A stretch of 64,000 nt of DNA from SIG455 sp045589495 (GCA_045589495.1 JAZNPF010000035.1:51810-115809), one strand, 5' to 3'. Shown: positions 43,735-52,728, numbered from the stretch's first letter. Notes: a model not told the origin generated them from the letters alone. Numbers and translations: made by a program.

Positions 43735-44904
43735 ATGAACAGAGAAGCAATCATCAAAAATGCAACCGACAAGTTTGCCGCACTTATCAATGAGCAACTT
43801 GACCGTGTTGACAGAATGAACGAAACAAAAGATTTTATTGATTATTCCAAACTCGATAAACTTATTATCGGTGTGTGCGGCGGTGACGGAATCGGTCCTG
43901 CAATCACACATGAGGCTCACAGAATCTTAGAGTTCCTGCTTGCTGACAAAGTAAAGGCAGGTAAAGTTGAATTCAAAGTTATCGACGGTCTTACAATCGA
44001 AAACCGTGTTGCTGCAAACAAGGCTATTCCGGATGATGTTCTGGCAGAACTTAAAGAATGTCACGTAATCCTGAAAGGCCCCACAACCACACCCCGTGCC
44101 GGCGATCCTTGGCCTAACATTGAAAGTGCAAACGTTGCAATGAGAAAAGAACTTGACCTTTTTGCAAATGTACGTCCCGTTAAAGTTCCCGAACAGGGTA
44201 TAGACTGGACTTTCTACCGTGAAAACACCGAAGGTTCTTATGCAATCGGAAGCAAAGGTATCCACGTAAATGACGATCTTGCTATGGACTTCTGCGTTAC
44301 CACAACAGAGGGCACAGAAAGAATAGCACGTGCTGCATTTGAGTATGCTAAAAAGGCAGGTAAAACTAAAGTTACTGCAGTAACAAAGGCAAACGTTGTT
44401 AAAACTACAGACGGTAAATTCCTCGGTATATGCAAAGATATCGCAAAAGAATATCCCGAAATCGAATTTGACGACTGGTACATAGATATTATGACAGCAA
44501 AACTGGTTGACGAAAAACGCCGTACACAGTTCCAGGTACTCGTTCTGCCCAACCTCTACGGTGACATCTTAACAGACGAAGCAGCAGAGTTCCAGGGCGG
44601 TGTAGGTACTGCAGGCAGCGCAAACATCGGTAAAAAATATGCTATGTTTGAGGCTATCCACGGCAGTGCACCCAGAATGGTTGCAGAGGGCAGAGATAAA
44701 TATGCTGATCCTTGTTCAATTATCCGTGCAGACGTAATGCTCCTTGAACATATCGGCGAAGTTGATGCTGCAAAACGTTTGGAACGTGCGCTTGATAAAT
44801 GTATGTACGAGGAAAAGAAACTTGTTATCACAGGCCGTGACACAGGTGCTACAGGCGCTGAATTCGCTGACTACATTATGGAAACAATCAAGGCAGATAT
44901 GTAA
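43735..44904 (+). CDS. icd: Isocitrate/isopropylmalate dehydrogenase-family enzyme, probably isocitrate dehydrogenase
   Basis: 389 aa, beta-decarboxylating dehydrogenase fold. An extra N-terminal helical region (about 1-40) precedes GVCGGDGIGPAITHEA. The substrate loop NIESANVAMRKELDLFANVRP has the S-x-N-x-x-x-R-K pattern of isocitrate dehydrogenases rather than the leucine-biosynthesis type, and YRENTEGSY is intact. The cofactor region is HGSAPRMVAEGRDKYADP; NAD versus NADP cannot be settled from it. Function with the nearby aconitase is likely, giving 2-oxoglutarate. GGAGAG precedes the ATG; 24 bp after tatD. Confidence 0.85.
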   Translation: MNREAIIKNATDKFAALINEQLDRVDRMNETKDFIDYSKLDKLIIGVCGGDGIGPAITHEAHRILEFLLADKVKAGKVEFKVIDGLTIENRVAANKAIPDDVLAELKECHVILKGPTTTPRAGDPWPNIESANVAMRKELDLFANVRPVKVPEQGIDWTFYRENTEGSYAIGSKGIHVNDDLAMDFCVTTTEGTERIARAAFEYAKKAGKTKVTAVTKANVVKTTDGKFLGICKDIAKEYPEIEFDDWYIDIMTAKLVDEKRRTQFQVLVLPNLYGDILTDEAAEFQGGVGTAGSANIGKKYAMFEAIHGSAPRMVAEGRDKYADPCSIIRADVMLLEHIGEVDAAKRLERALDKCMYEEKKLVITGRDTGATGAEFADYIMETIKADM

Positions 44905-44997
44905 TCTGTTTGCTGATTATTCTATATGTCAACGTTAAAAACCGCATATTAAGAGGCATACAAACATATAAAATAAAAAATAAGGTGGATTAAAAGA

Positions 44998-45630
44998 GTG
45001 AAAGAGAAAAGTGTTTCACCTGTGGTTATTAAACGTTTACCCAGATATTACAGATATCTCGGTGAACTTTTAGGCAGAAATGTTGCACGTATATCTTCTA
45101 AAGATTTAAGTTCGCTTATGGGCGTAACAGCATCGCAGATTCGTCAGGATTTAAACTGCTTCGGCGGATTCGGTCAGCAGGGGTACGGATATAACGTTGC
45201 TGAACTTCATAAGCAGATTGCAAATATTTTAGGGCTTGACAGGGGCTATAAAACTATTATTGTAGGTGCAGGTAATCTTGGTAAGGCTTTGGCAAAGCAC
45301 AGTAATTTCAGAAAAAGAGGTTTTAACCTTGTAGGCATATTTGATGCTGATGAATCTTTAGTCGGCAAAGAAATAAACGGCATCGCCGTTCAGAGTTCAG
45401 AATCAATGGACGATTTCGTTAAAGAGAATAAGCCTGATATCGCCATTCTTGCTCTCCCTAAAAGTGCAGTTGAAAAAGAAGCAAACAGACTTGTTTCCTT
45501 AGGCGTTAAGGGGATATGGAATTTCTCATACGGCGAGTTACATCTTCCCGATGGTGTTGCAGTGGAAAATGTCCACTTGAGCGATTCTCTTATGACACTT
45601 TCATACAAACTTACAGAATTAGAAGAATAA
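44998..45630 (+). CDS. rex: Redox-sensing transcriptional repressor Rex
   Basis: 210-aa regulator that senses the NADH/NAD+ ratio and controls fermentation and hydrogenase genes in Clostridia. N-terminal winged helix with SPVVIKRLPRYYRYLGEL and TASQIRQDLNCFGGFGQQGYGY; Rossmann domain with IIVGAGNLGKALA and FDADESLVG; domain-swapped C-terminal helix. The start is GTG with AAGGTGG upstream. I did not find a convincing TTGTTAA-type Rex operator in the 90-bp upstream gap. Confidence 0.95.
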   Translation: MKEKSVSPVVIKRLPRYYRYLGELLGRNVARISSKDLSSLMGVTASQIRQDLNCFGGFGQQGYGYNVAELHKQIANILGLDRGYKTIIVGAGNLGKALAKHSNFRKRGFNLVGIFDADESLVGKEINGIAVQSSESMDDFVKENKPDIAILALPKSAVEKEANRLVSLGVKGIWNFSYGELHLPDGVAVENVHLSDSLMTLSYKLTELEE

Positions 45631-45636
45631 TAATCA

Positions 45637-45667
45637 AAAGGCAGTACCTTCAAAGGTACTGCCTTTC
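45637..45667. terminator. Terminator after rex
   Basis: AAAGGCAGTACC/GGTACTGCCTTT, 12-bp stem with 6-nt loop, between rex and the convergent SLH gene. Confidence 0.85.
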
Positions 45668-45705
45668 ATTATCAGGAGATGATTAACAATGATTTCACAA
45701 AGCAA

Positions 45706-48303
45706 TTATTTTATAACGATAATCTCTCTTACAACCTCGTCGTATACTCTTACAAAGATTCTTGAAGGATCGAGTTCATCGTATTTCTGGATATCACCTG
45801 CATCACCAACTGTAATCTGGTTTCTGTTTTTGGTGGTATCAACGTTGTAGATAACAGCATCGCCGATTGCAAAGTTGTGAATTGTGCCGCTGTTTACCTG
45901 CATATTGAACGATGTTGAGAATTTCTTAACTACTTTACCGTAGAAAGTGCTCATTTTATCTGATACTTCAACTTCTGCTTCGGTATTTTTGGTGTCGATA
46001 TCGAAAAGGAGAACAATGCTTTCAATTTCGCCTTTTACGTTTGTTTTATACTGGATAACGTCACCCTGCTCAAGTTTGGTCTGGCTTTCGCCCTCACCTT
46101 TAACGAGCACGCCTGTTGCGTTTGTTGAAAGTTCCACTTTTTCGCCGTTTTCGAATGCATAAAGTTTTTCAATCTCTGTTCCGTCTTCGTTTTTACCCAA
46201 TGCTATGCTGTCTACGATAGCAATTGCAGATTCTTCGTTTGCTATACCTGTTGAGTTGGTTACGATTATCGCTTTCGCGTTTCTGTCCTCTGTTACGTCG
46301 AATACGAGCACGTTGTATAAGTCACCGTCTACAAAGAAATCTGAATTTCTGATTGAGAAATCTTCAGGATTTGTTTTGCCTGCGGGGATATCGAATATAA
46401 CGGTATCTTTTGTTACATTAACACTCATAGATGTTCCCACAAGTTTACCTGATGCTTTTTTGTATTCAACGTCTTCTTCTTTCATATTCATCATGAACTT
46501 ATCTTCATTGATTGCAGAAGATGCTGTTGCTGTGTTGATCTGTGTTACTTCGCCGTTGCTGTTTGTTTCAAATGTGATAAGCTGACCGTCAGCGCTTGAG
46601 CCTTCGCCTTTCAAAAGTGCAAGTGCTTCTTCAGGTGTTTTACCGCTTGCGCCGTTAACCTTAACTGTTGCGCCTGTTTTAACGACTTCGCTTTTTCCCT
46701 CTTTTGTGAATACTTTCATTTCAAGGACTTTGTCTATGCTTGTGGTGACACCTGCTTTTGCAAGGTAAGCGTAGTTGCTGCTGATGGTTGTTTCGCTGTT
46801 TACTGCGGCGATTCTGCCCTCAATATCAAGGTAGAAAGTACCTTCGTCTTCGAGTTTGATTTCGTTGGGGTAGTTTTTAGCCACTTTGTAGCCTTTGCCG
46901 TTGATATAGAATTTGTCATCGCTTTTCTCTGTTACTTTACCTGTTACAGTTTCGTTTGAGAGTTCTGCGTATACCAATTCGCCGTCTTTACTCATAGTTG
47001 TTGTTAATACGTCCCACTCGTTAAGTTCAGAAAGTTCAATAACTTCCGAGCCTTTTACGATAACGAATGTGAGGTTATCGTCTTCAGGATCTGCAACGAG
47101 TGTTTTCTGACCGTATTTATCTACGATTTTATATGAAGACTCAACAACTTCTTCAACTACATAGTTAACTGTTTCGTTTACGAATACTACGTCATAAGTT
47201 CCTTTGCCCTCTGTGTCGAGAAGCACGATTGAACCTGATTCAATCACTTTTAAATCCTCTGTTGTGCCGGCTTTACCGTTATAGAGAATTTTAGCATCTT
47301 TTGCGATAGGTGCTTTTGTTGTCTTTTTGTCTTTCTCTAAATCTTTCCAGTACTGGAGTTCTTTCTTATCTTCAGTATTGGTGATTTCTGCGATGTTTTC
47401 TGCAGGAACTGTTACAGAATCATTTTTACCTGCTGCAGGACGAGCCAGAAGCAGAACTTTGTTTCCGCGTGCATCTTCACGAGTGTAAGCGTCTACTGTG
47501 AATCCGAGAATTGAACGCACGTCTGCAGAACCTGTTTCGTAAATTTTTTCACCGATTAAAATCTGGTCTTTAGAAAGGTTAGATTTGCCGTCAAGTGACG
47601 CATTTCCTACTGCCATTACCTGACCGGTAACTTTTTGAACATCAAGTTTGTCTTCGAGCAAGGTTTTATCTACAACTTCGTAGTTGATATCCTGACCGAA
47701 ACCTGTCTGTTCCATCATATTGATTGTAAGTGCGTTGAACGCTAACTGTGCCACATTACCTCTTGAGATAGCACCGTTCTGCACACCGGTAACGCCTTTT
47801 GTAAGACCGATGTCAGATGCTGTTACAAGGTATCCTGTGGGGTATCCGCCTTTTGCCTGCGCCTGAGGTTCATAACCCAATGCACGTACAAGAATTGTTA
47901 CCGCTTCCTGATATGTGATATCTGCATCAGGACGGAATGTTCCTTCAGCGTCGCCGACTACCATTTTCTGATCGTTTGCTACGTTGATGAAGCCTGTAGC
48001 CCAGTGTTCTTTTGATACGTCGGGGAATTTGGACTGACCGCTTGTTACGTTAGCAACTTCTGTAAGGCCGCTGATTGCTACTGCAACTTTTGCAACCTCT
48101 GAACGGATGATTGTGTCGTCAGGGCGGAATGCACCTTCGTCATCACCGATCATGATTTCGAGCACGCCGAGAACTTCGGCAGCCTCTTCAAATTTTGTAT
48201 TTGCCACATCTGACGGTATAGAAGCCATTGCTACAGTTGCCGCCATTGAGAATGTCATTATTGAAGTCAACACAGATGCAATAAATTTTTTGAATTTAAA
48301 CAC
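45706..48303 (-). CDS. Second secreted SLH-domain protein
   Basis: 865 aa with a signal peptide (about residues 1-27, KFKKFIASVLTSIMTFSM, AMA). Three SLH domains follow at about 35-80, 90-135 (FPDVSKEHWATGFINVA) and 150-200, then the sequence MMEQTGFGQDINYEVV shared with the larger SLH protein at 7791. The downstream region is Lys/Glu/Asp/Thr-rich and beta-type. GGAGG lies ahead of GTG 48303; the frame is open to 48492 but that part precedes the ribosome site and overlaps the promoter. It is probably a second wall-anchored surface protein; the paralogues share layout but differ strongly after the SLH part. Confidence 0.87.
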   Translation of the reverse strand: MFKFKKFIASVLTSIMTFSMAATVAMASIPSDVANTKFEEAAEVLGVLEIMIGDDEGAFRPDDTIIRSEVAKVAVAISGLTEVANVTSGQSKFPDVSKEHWATGFINVANDQKMVVGDAEGTFRPDADITYQEAVTILVRALGYEPQAQAKGGYPTGYLVTASDIGLTKGVTGVQNGAISRGNVAQLAFNALTINMMEQTGFGQDINYEVVDKTLLEDKLDVQKVTGQVMAVGNASLDGKSNLSKDQILIGEKIYETGSADVRSILGFTVDAYTREDARGNKVLLLARPAAGKNDSVTVPAENIAEITNTEDKKELQYWKDLEKDKKTTKAPIAKDAKILYNGKAGTTEDLKVIESGSIVLLDTEGKGTYDVVFVNETVNYVVEEVVESSYKIVDKYGQKTLVADPEDDNLTFVIVKGSEVIELSELNEWDVLTTTMSKDGELVYAELSNETVTGKVTEKSDDKFYINGKGYKVAKNYPNEIKLEDEGTFYLDIEGRIAAVNSETTISSNYAYLAKAGVTTSIDKVLEMKVFTKEGKSEVVKTGATVKVNGASGKTPEEALALLKGEGSSADGQLITFETNSNGEVTQINTATASSAINEDKFMMNMKEEDVEYKKASGKLVGTSMSVNVTKDTVIFDIPAGKTNPEDFSIRNSDFFVDGDLYNVLVFDVTEDRNAKAIIVTNSTGIANEESAIAIVDSIALGKNEDGTEIEKLYAFENGEKVELSTNATGVLVKGEGESQTKLEQGDVIQYKTNVKGEIESIVLLFDIDTKNTEAEVEVSDKMSTFYGKVVKKFSTSFNMQVNSGTIHNFAIGDAVIYNVDTTKNRNQITVGDAGDIQKYDELDPSRIFVRVYDEVVREIIVIK

Positions 48304-48393
48304 GTTGTTTCCTCCTATAATTTTATTGGGGTAACCCCCTGTGTATGCGCTGCATGCAAGGACGCGGAAATCCTTGATGCCGGGCTTGTATAT

Positions 48394-48422
48394 ATCATAT
48401 CGTATATGCAAAAGTATATCAA
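48394..48422 (-). promoter_or_regulatory. Promoter of the second SLH gene
   Basis: On the minus strand: TTGATA, 17-nt spacer, TATGAT. The leader (about 85 nt) contains a TGCAAGGAC/TCCTTGATGC hairpin near 48355-48380. Confidence 0.7.
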
Positions 48423-48559
48423 CCATCAATATATTCCAGTATATCCAATGCAAATTTTTGAATTTTTTTGTCATAAAAAAAGCGGACAACACAGGAATTG
48501 TCCACTATATATAAAAGTAAAACCACATATATGATGTTTTAAACACAGAAGAAACAGCA

Positions 48560-49003
48560 AGGGGGCTTCCCCTCGGAGTTCGAATCTCTTTCTTTTTCAT
48601 GTTAAAAAAAGACAGACCTTCTGGTCTGCTATTTTGTATTGACGATTCGCTCGCAAAAAGGTGGTAGCGACAGCGCATCGTTGTGAGGGCGTTTACAACC
48701 GAACAGATAAGCCGAGCGTGCCTTTTTGCGAAAAAGGAGGAACAGTGAAGCAGGTGACTGATTTTTTGCAAAAAATCGGAACTAGCGTAACTTGTTCCGA
48801 CGCACGCGCCCGGAGAGATATGTCGGCTCCGACGCCATACGCCTTGCCGACCGAAAGCCCTTGGCTTTCAGTACCCGGCTGCACCCCAAAAATCTAAAAA
48901 ACTTGCCACAGGCAACTTTTTTCACGATTTTTGCCCCCTCGGAGTTCGAATCTCTTTCTTTTTCATGTTAAAAAAAGACAGACCTTCTGGTCTGTCCTTT
49001 TTT
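48560..49003. repeat. Hairpin-rich duplicated tract next to tRNA-Arg(ACG)
   Basis: About 60 bp at 48570-48628 and 48935-48994 are identical, starting CCCCTCGGAGTTCGAATCTC and ending in an AGACAGACC/GGTCTG hairpin. The tract between has a GCAAAAAGG/CCTTTTTGC inverted repeat (48652-48730), GATTTTTTGCAAAAAATC (48761-48778), GAAAGCC/GGCTTTC, and a terminator-like CTTGCC/GGCAAC hairpin with T6 (48897-48923). A CGCGCCCGGAGAGAT piece (48804-48818) repeats the 3' end of the tRNA. Open frames through it look fortuitous. It fills most of the 700-bp gap between the SLH promoter and the tRNA. Confidence 0.65.
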
Positions 49004-49004
49004 A
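48968..49004 (-). terminator. Terminator of tRNA-Arg(ACG)
   Basis: GGACAGACC/GGTCTGTC stem with A7 and T6 flanks directly after the tRNA on the minus strand. Confidence 0.8.
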
Positions 49005-49005
49005 A

Positions 49006-49079
49006 CGCGCCCGGAGAGATTCGAACTCCCGACCTACTGGTTCGTAGCCAGGCACTCTATCCAGCTGAGCTACGGGCGC
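49006..49079 (-). tRNA. tRNA-Arg (anticodon ACG)
   Basis: 74-nt cloverleaf on the minus strand: acceptor GCGCCCG/CGGGCGC, D arm GCTCAGCTGGATAGAGT, anticodon loop CTACGAA, T arm GTTCGAATC, discriminator G. Not CCA-encoding. ACG is normally edited to ICG by TadA. Confidence 0.95.
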
Positions 49080-49198
49080 ATATTTTCTCAAACATAGGTA
49101 GTATACCACAGCAAAAACGAAAAATCAAGTCTTTTCTTGAAATAAATTCATTTTTTACGCACAACTCCCATAATATTGAGTAAAAAGAGGTGGTTGTT

Positions 49199-50071
49199 TT
49201 GAAAAAATTTATCGTTTGTGTACTGATTATTGTTCTCTTTGCCTGCCGTTTTTTGTTACGCAGTGAAAAAATCAAAGTTTACAATCACGTTGATGACAAA
49301 GTTATACAGATGGATTTTGAGCAATACATTATGCACGTTCTTGCCGCAGAGATGGGTACATCATTTGAGATAGAGGCACTTAAAGCACAAGCCGTGGCAG
49401 CCCGCACATACACGGTTCAGAAAATTGCATCAGGGTGGGACGATCCGTACCACAAGGGAGCAGACATCTGCACAGACAGTTCGCATTGTCAGGCGTACAA
49501 AGATTTAAATGGTTTAAGCGGTGATTCTCAAAAAATACGCTCTGCCGTTGACTCTACGTCAGGAGAGATTATAATGTACAACAATGAGCCTATCCGTGCC
49601 GTTTTCCACAGTGCATCGCACGGGTGGACAGAGCGCAGTGCGGACGTATGGGTTGAGGATCTGCCGTATCTTCAAAGCGTTGAAAGCCCGTGGGATTCCC
49701 TCTGTCCTGACTATATATATGAAACTTCCTTTTCAAAAGATGAGATATGCTCTCTTTTAGATACCGACAATACCAGTATAGAAAAAATCACCAGAAGCAG
49801 TGCAGGCGGAATTATGAATATTGTCATTGGCGGAAAAGAGATGAAAGGCACAGAGGTGCGGTCAAAACTTAATCTTCGCAGTACGTGTTTTACTGTTACG
49901 GAAAACGGAAATGACGTGATTTTCCGTACAGAAGGGTACGGTCACGGAGTAGGGTTAAGCCAGTGGGGAGCGCAGGGCATGGCAAAAGAGGGGGCTTCTT
50001 ATAAAGATATACTGGTGCATTACTATAACGGAACGACAATAAAAAAAGCAAAAAAACCATATTTGCATTGA
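49199..50071 (+). CDS. spoIID: SpoIID/LytB-domain protein (stage II sporulation protein D)
   Basis: About 290 aa with an N-terminal membrane anchor (KKFIVCVLIIVLFACRF) and a SpoIID domain. The motif VLAAEMGTSFEIEALKAQAVAARTYT carries the catalytic Glu (AAEM) of this lytic transglycosylase, which remodels peptidoglycan during engulfment. The C-terminal GYGHGVGLSQWGAQGMAKEG block is the family signature. AGAGGTGG lies just ahead of TTG 49199; a GTG nine bases earlier (49190) overlaps that ribosome site and is less likely. The usual clostridial neighbours (spoIIQ, spoIIID) are absent. Confidence 0.9.
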   Translation: MKKFIVCVLIIVLFACRFLLRSEKIKVYNHVDDKVIQMDFEQYIMHVLAAEMGTSFEIEALKAQAVAARTYTVQKIASGWDDPYHKGADICTDSSHCQAYKDLNGLSGDSQKIRSAVDSTSGEIIMYNNEPIRAVFHSASHGWTERSADVWVEDLPYLQSVESPWDSLCPDYIYETSFSKDEICSLLDTDNTSIEKITRSSAGGIMNIVIGGKEMKGTEVRSKLNLRSTCFTVTENGNDVIFRTEGYGHGVGLSQWGAQGMAKEGASYKDILVHYYNGTTIKKAKKPYLH

Positions 50072-50104
50072 AAAAACCTTTTTAATGTTGTATGATATAC
50101 ATAA

Positions 50105-50133
50105 TTGACACGTAATACCTTTAAAAATATGAT
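50105..50133 (+). promoter_or_regulatory. Promoter of trmK
   Basis: TTGACA, 17-nt spacer, TATGAT, 26 bp before the ATG. Confidence 0.75.
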
Positions 50134-50158
50134 AAACAGATAAAAGGAAACAAATAAA

Positions 50159-50914
50159 ATGGACAACAATTTATTTTTTGATGAGAACAAAAAAACACAC
50201 GATAAAAATTCAGATGGTTCAGTTTCTTGTGACAGAAGGCGTTTTTTGGGGAAATTTGATACGTTAAGCGAAAGATTACAGAAGATTGCTGATTGCATAA
50301 GTACCGAAACGCTTGCAGATATCGGCACAGACCACGGCTATATACCGATATACTGCGTAAAAAACGGCAGATGCACCCGTGCCATTGCATCTGACATCAA
50401 CAAAGGTCCTTTAAAAGCGGCGTGTGATAATATAACAGAAAACGGGCTTTCGGAAAAAATTGAAACCCGGCTTTCCAACGGGCTTGAGGGACTTTTGCCA
50501 AACGAGGCAGATACAATTGTTATAGCAGGTATGGGCGGATTTTTAATACGTGATATTTTAATTAACGGTGCAGATAAAATAGGCGATAACACAGTTTTAA
50601 TTCTGCAGCCTATGGTGGCGGCATCAGAATTGAGAGAATACCTTTGCAAAAACGGGTACGATATTTTTAAAGAATACCTTGCAAGAGAAGAGAGCAAGTT
50701 TTATAACATACTCTGTGTAAAAAAAGGTAAGTGCGAATACTCTGCAAAAGATATTCTGCTCGGCAAAATAAGTGCAGACGATAAAAACTATGATGATTAT
50801 ACTGAGTTTCATAAAAACGTGATTGAAAAAATTATCGCCGGACTTAAAAAATCCAGCGGTAAGGAAAAAGAAATCGCTCAGTATAAAGAAAAACTTGATT
50901 TGATAACCAAATAA
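50159..50914 (+). CDS. trmK: tRNA (adenine(22)-N(1))-methyltransferase
   Basis: 251-aa class I SAM-dependent methyltransferase for A22 of tRNA (Leu, Ser). Motif I ETLADIGTDHGYIPI, then RAIASDINKGPLKAA, TIVIAGMGG and LILQPMVAASELREYL are TrmK features. The first 30 residues (MDNNLFFDENKKTHDKNS...) are a polar extension not found in typical TrmK, which starts around LSERLQKIA. A later start is possible, but AAAAGGAAA supports 50159. The C-terminal helical domain is about 170-245. Confidence 0.9.
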   Translation: MDNNLFFDENKKTHDKNSDGSVSCDRRRFLGKFDTLSERLQKIADCISTETLADIGTDHGYIPIYCVKNGRCTRAIASDINKGPLKAACDNITENGLSEKIETRLSNGLEGLLPNEADTIVIAGMGGFLIRDILINGADKIGDNTVLILQPMVAASELREYLCKNGYDIFKEYLAREESKFYNILCVKKGKCEYSAKDILLGKISADDKNYDDYTEFHKNVIEKIIAGLKKSSGKEKEIAQYKEKLDLITK

Positions 50915-50917
50915 AAC

Positions 50918-50953
50918 AAAAAAGGCAACGCACCCAAAATGCGTTGCCTTTAA
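50918..50953. terminator. Terminator after trmK
   Basis: AAAGGCAACGCA/TGCGTTGCCTTT stem, 7-nt loop, A and T tracts on both sides. Confidence 0.85.
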
Positions 50954-50969
50954 TTATTTATAAAGTGAT

Positions 50970-51380
50970 TTAATCTATATATGTATAAATTTTTTCGGGC
51001 AGTTCCGATTTATCTGCGCTGATGGAAAGCGTAAATTTAATATCATTTTCTTTGCAGATAGCATCAAGAGTATCTACAAACGCTGCAAGATTAGCATCAT
51101 CACCATCAACAATTTTGAGCAAAGAATCAATATAGATATGGGTAATATCATAATTCTGTGACATAATGCCTTTTATAAAACCTCTGAATTCAGCGAAGTT
51201 TTCCATACCACCCTCGGCTACGTCCACTAAACGCACACCGTTTTTAACATCAAATATATGTCTGTTCTCTCTGGCAATGAATACCACATTGCCGTGCTCT
51301 ATATCAACTGCGTTGTTAACGCTGTCAAGCATTGCTTTTGTTTTACCGCTTCCTTTTTTACCTACGATTAACTTAACCAT
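50970..51380 (-). CDS. Small P-loop ATPase of unknown role
   Basis: 136 aa. Walker A VGKKGSGKTKAML at residues 6-18, and a Walker B-like strand ITHIYIDSLLKI near residue 80. The size and lack of further domains fit the small clostridial proteins sometimes labelled twitching-motility or PilT-like, but nothing links it to pili. AAGGAGGAG precedes the ATG. It has its own promoter and is not in an operon. Function unknown. Confidence 0.8.
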   Translation of the reverse strand: MVKLIVGKKGSGKTKAMLDSVNNAVDIEHGNVVFIARENRHIFDVKNGVRLVDVAEGGMENFAEFRGFIKGIMSQNYDITHIYIDSLLKIVDGDDANLAAFVDTLDAICKENDIKFTLSISADKSELPEKIYTYID

Positions 51381-51447
51381 TGGACTCTCCTCCTTAAAAA
51401 TGCCTTTAATCGATTATTTTTCCGATATTACTTTTATTTGTATTCTT

Positions 51448-51476
51448 ATTATACAACATTACTGTATAAAGTGCAA
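51448..51476 (-). promoter_or_regulatory. Promoter of the P-loop ATPase gene
   Basis: On the minus strand: TTGCAC, 17-nt spacer, TATAAT. Confidence 0.7.
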
Positions 51477-51597
51477 TAGGAAAAATAAATTTTGTTTGTT
51501 TTGCCAAAAAACGCATACCGTTTTTATATGAATTCACGAAATTGGTTAAAACTTCCGTTTTTCGCCATATAACGAGGTTTTTAACGTATAAAAATTC

Positions 51598-51626
51598 TTG
51601 TAAATCTTTTTCAGTTATGATAGAAT
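51598..51626 (+). promoter_or_regulatory. Promoter of ispG-polC
   Basis: TTGTAA, 17-nt spacer, TAGAAT. The rest of the 290-bp gap (51381-51673) shows nothing else except the P-loop gene's promoter. Confidence 0.6.
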
Positions 51627-51673
51627 TAAAATAGTGGGGTTTTCTCACCAATTACGGAAAAGGAATGATTTTT

Positions 51674-52711
51674 ATGAGCAAGCGCATATACATAGGAAAC
51701 GTTGCCGTAGGCGGCGGTGCACCTGTTGCAATACAGTCTATGACAAATACTAAAACATCGGACGTTTCAGCCACGGCAGAGCAGATTAACGCTTTGGCTG
51801 CGGCAGGGTGCAACATTGTCCGTTGTGCCGTTCCTGATATGGAAAGTGCACGCGCTCTTGCGGATATTAAAAAACGTATATCAATCCCGCTCGTTGCGGA
51901 TATTCATTTTGACTATAAACTTGCCTTGGCATCTATTGAAAGCGGTGTTGACAAAATACGTATAAATCCGGGCAACATCGGTTCAGAAGACGGTGTAAAA
52001 GCAGTTGCAGAGGCGGCTAAAGCGGCAGGTGTGCCGATACGCATTGGCGTAAACAGCGGCTCTGTTGAAAAAAGTATACTTCAAAAACACGGCTCACCGA
52101 CTGCGGCGGCTTTGGTTGAAAGTGCCGAAGAGCATATCGGTTTGCTTACAAAATACGGCTTTGACGATATTCTGGTTTCGCTTAAAGCGTCAAACGTCAG
52201 GACAACAATAGAGGCTTACAGAATGTTGGCTTCAAAATATGACTATCCTTTGCACCTCGGTGTTACCGAAGCAGGTACATATCTTGGAGGAACGGTTAAG
52301 TCGGCTATCGGCATAGGCTCACTTTTGGCAGATGGCATAGGTGATACGTTCAGGGTATCTTTAACAGACGAACCTATTAAGGAGATAATAGTTGCACGTG
52401 AGATTTTGAAAGCGCTCAACTTAACTGATAAGGGTGCAAAACTCGTTTCATGCCCCACATGCGGAAGAACCAACATAGACCTTATTCCGCTTGCAAAAAG
52501 GGTTGAAGAGTATCTGCTTACCATTGATAAGCCGATAACTGTAGCCGTAATGGGTTGCGCAGTAAACGGCCCGGGCGAGGCAAAAGAAGCAGATGTTGGC
52601 ATTGCCGGCGGCAAGGGCGAAGGCTTGATATTTAAAAAAGGCGAGATTATACGCAAAGTACCCGAAAACGAATTATTTGACGAACTGGTTAAAGAAATAG
52701 AGAGTATGTAA
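51674..52711 (+). CDS. ispG: 4-hydroxy-3-methylbut-2-en-1-yl diphosphate synthase
   Basis: [4Fe-4S] enzyme of the MEP pathway (also GcpE), about 345 aa. VPIRIGVNSGSVE, PLHLGVTEAGT and the cluster ligands CPTCGRT and CAVNGPGEA are present. ATG codons at 51665 and 51674 are in frame; AAAAGGAA sits 10 bases ahead of 51674, which gives MSKRIYIGNVAVGGGAP, the usual N-terminus. Flavodoxin or ferredoxin is the expected electron donor. polC follows after 17 bp. Confidence 0.95.
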   Translation: MSKRIYIGNVAVGGGAPVAIQSMTNTKTSDVSATAEQINALAAAGCNIVRCAVPDMESARALADIKKRISIPLVADIHFDYKLALASIESGVDKIRINPGNIGSEDGVKAVAEAAKAAGVPIRIGVNSGSVEKSILQKHGSPTAAALVESAEEHIGLLTKYGFDDILVSLKASNVRTTIEAYRMLASKYDYPLHLGVTEAGTYLGGTVKSAIGIGSLLADGIGDTFRVSLTDEPIKEIIVAREILKALNLTDKGAKLVSCPTCGRTNIDLIPLAKRVEEYLLTIDKPITVAVMGCAVNGPGEAKEADVGIAGGKGEGLIFKKGEIIRKVPENELFDELVKEIESM

Positions 52712-52728
52712 GAGAGGTTTTATTAAAA

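Noticed and set aside
44905..44997. Rex operator ahead of rex (autoregulation)
   Set aside because: Looked for a TTGTTAA-type inverted repeat; the ACGTTAAAAACC piece present is not convincing.
48661..48897. 78-codon open frame in the tract near tRNA-Arg(ACG)
   Set aside because: Lies in hairpin-rich repeated sequence, no ribosome site, atypical composition; treated as non-coding.
51406..51651. 81-codon minus-strand open frame upstream of ispG
   Set aside because: Overlaps the promoters of both flanking genes, has no ribosome site and no recognisable features.
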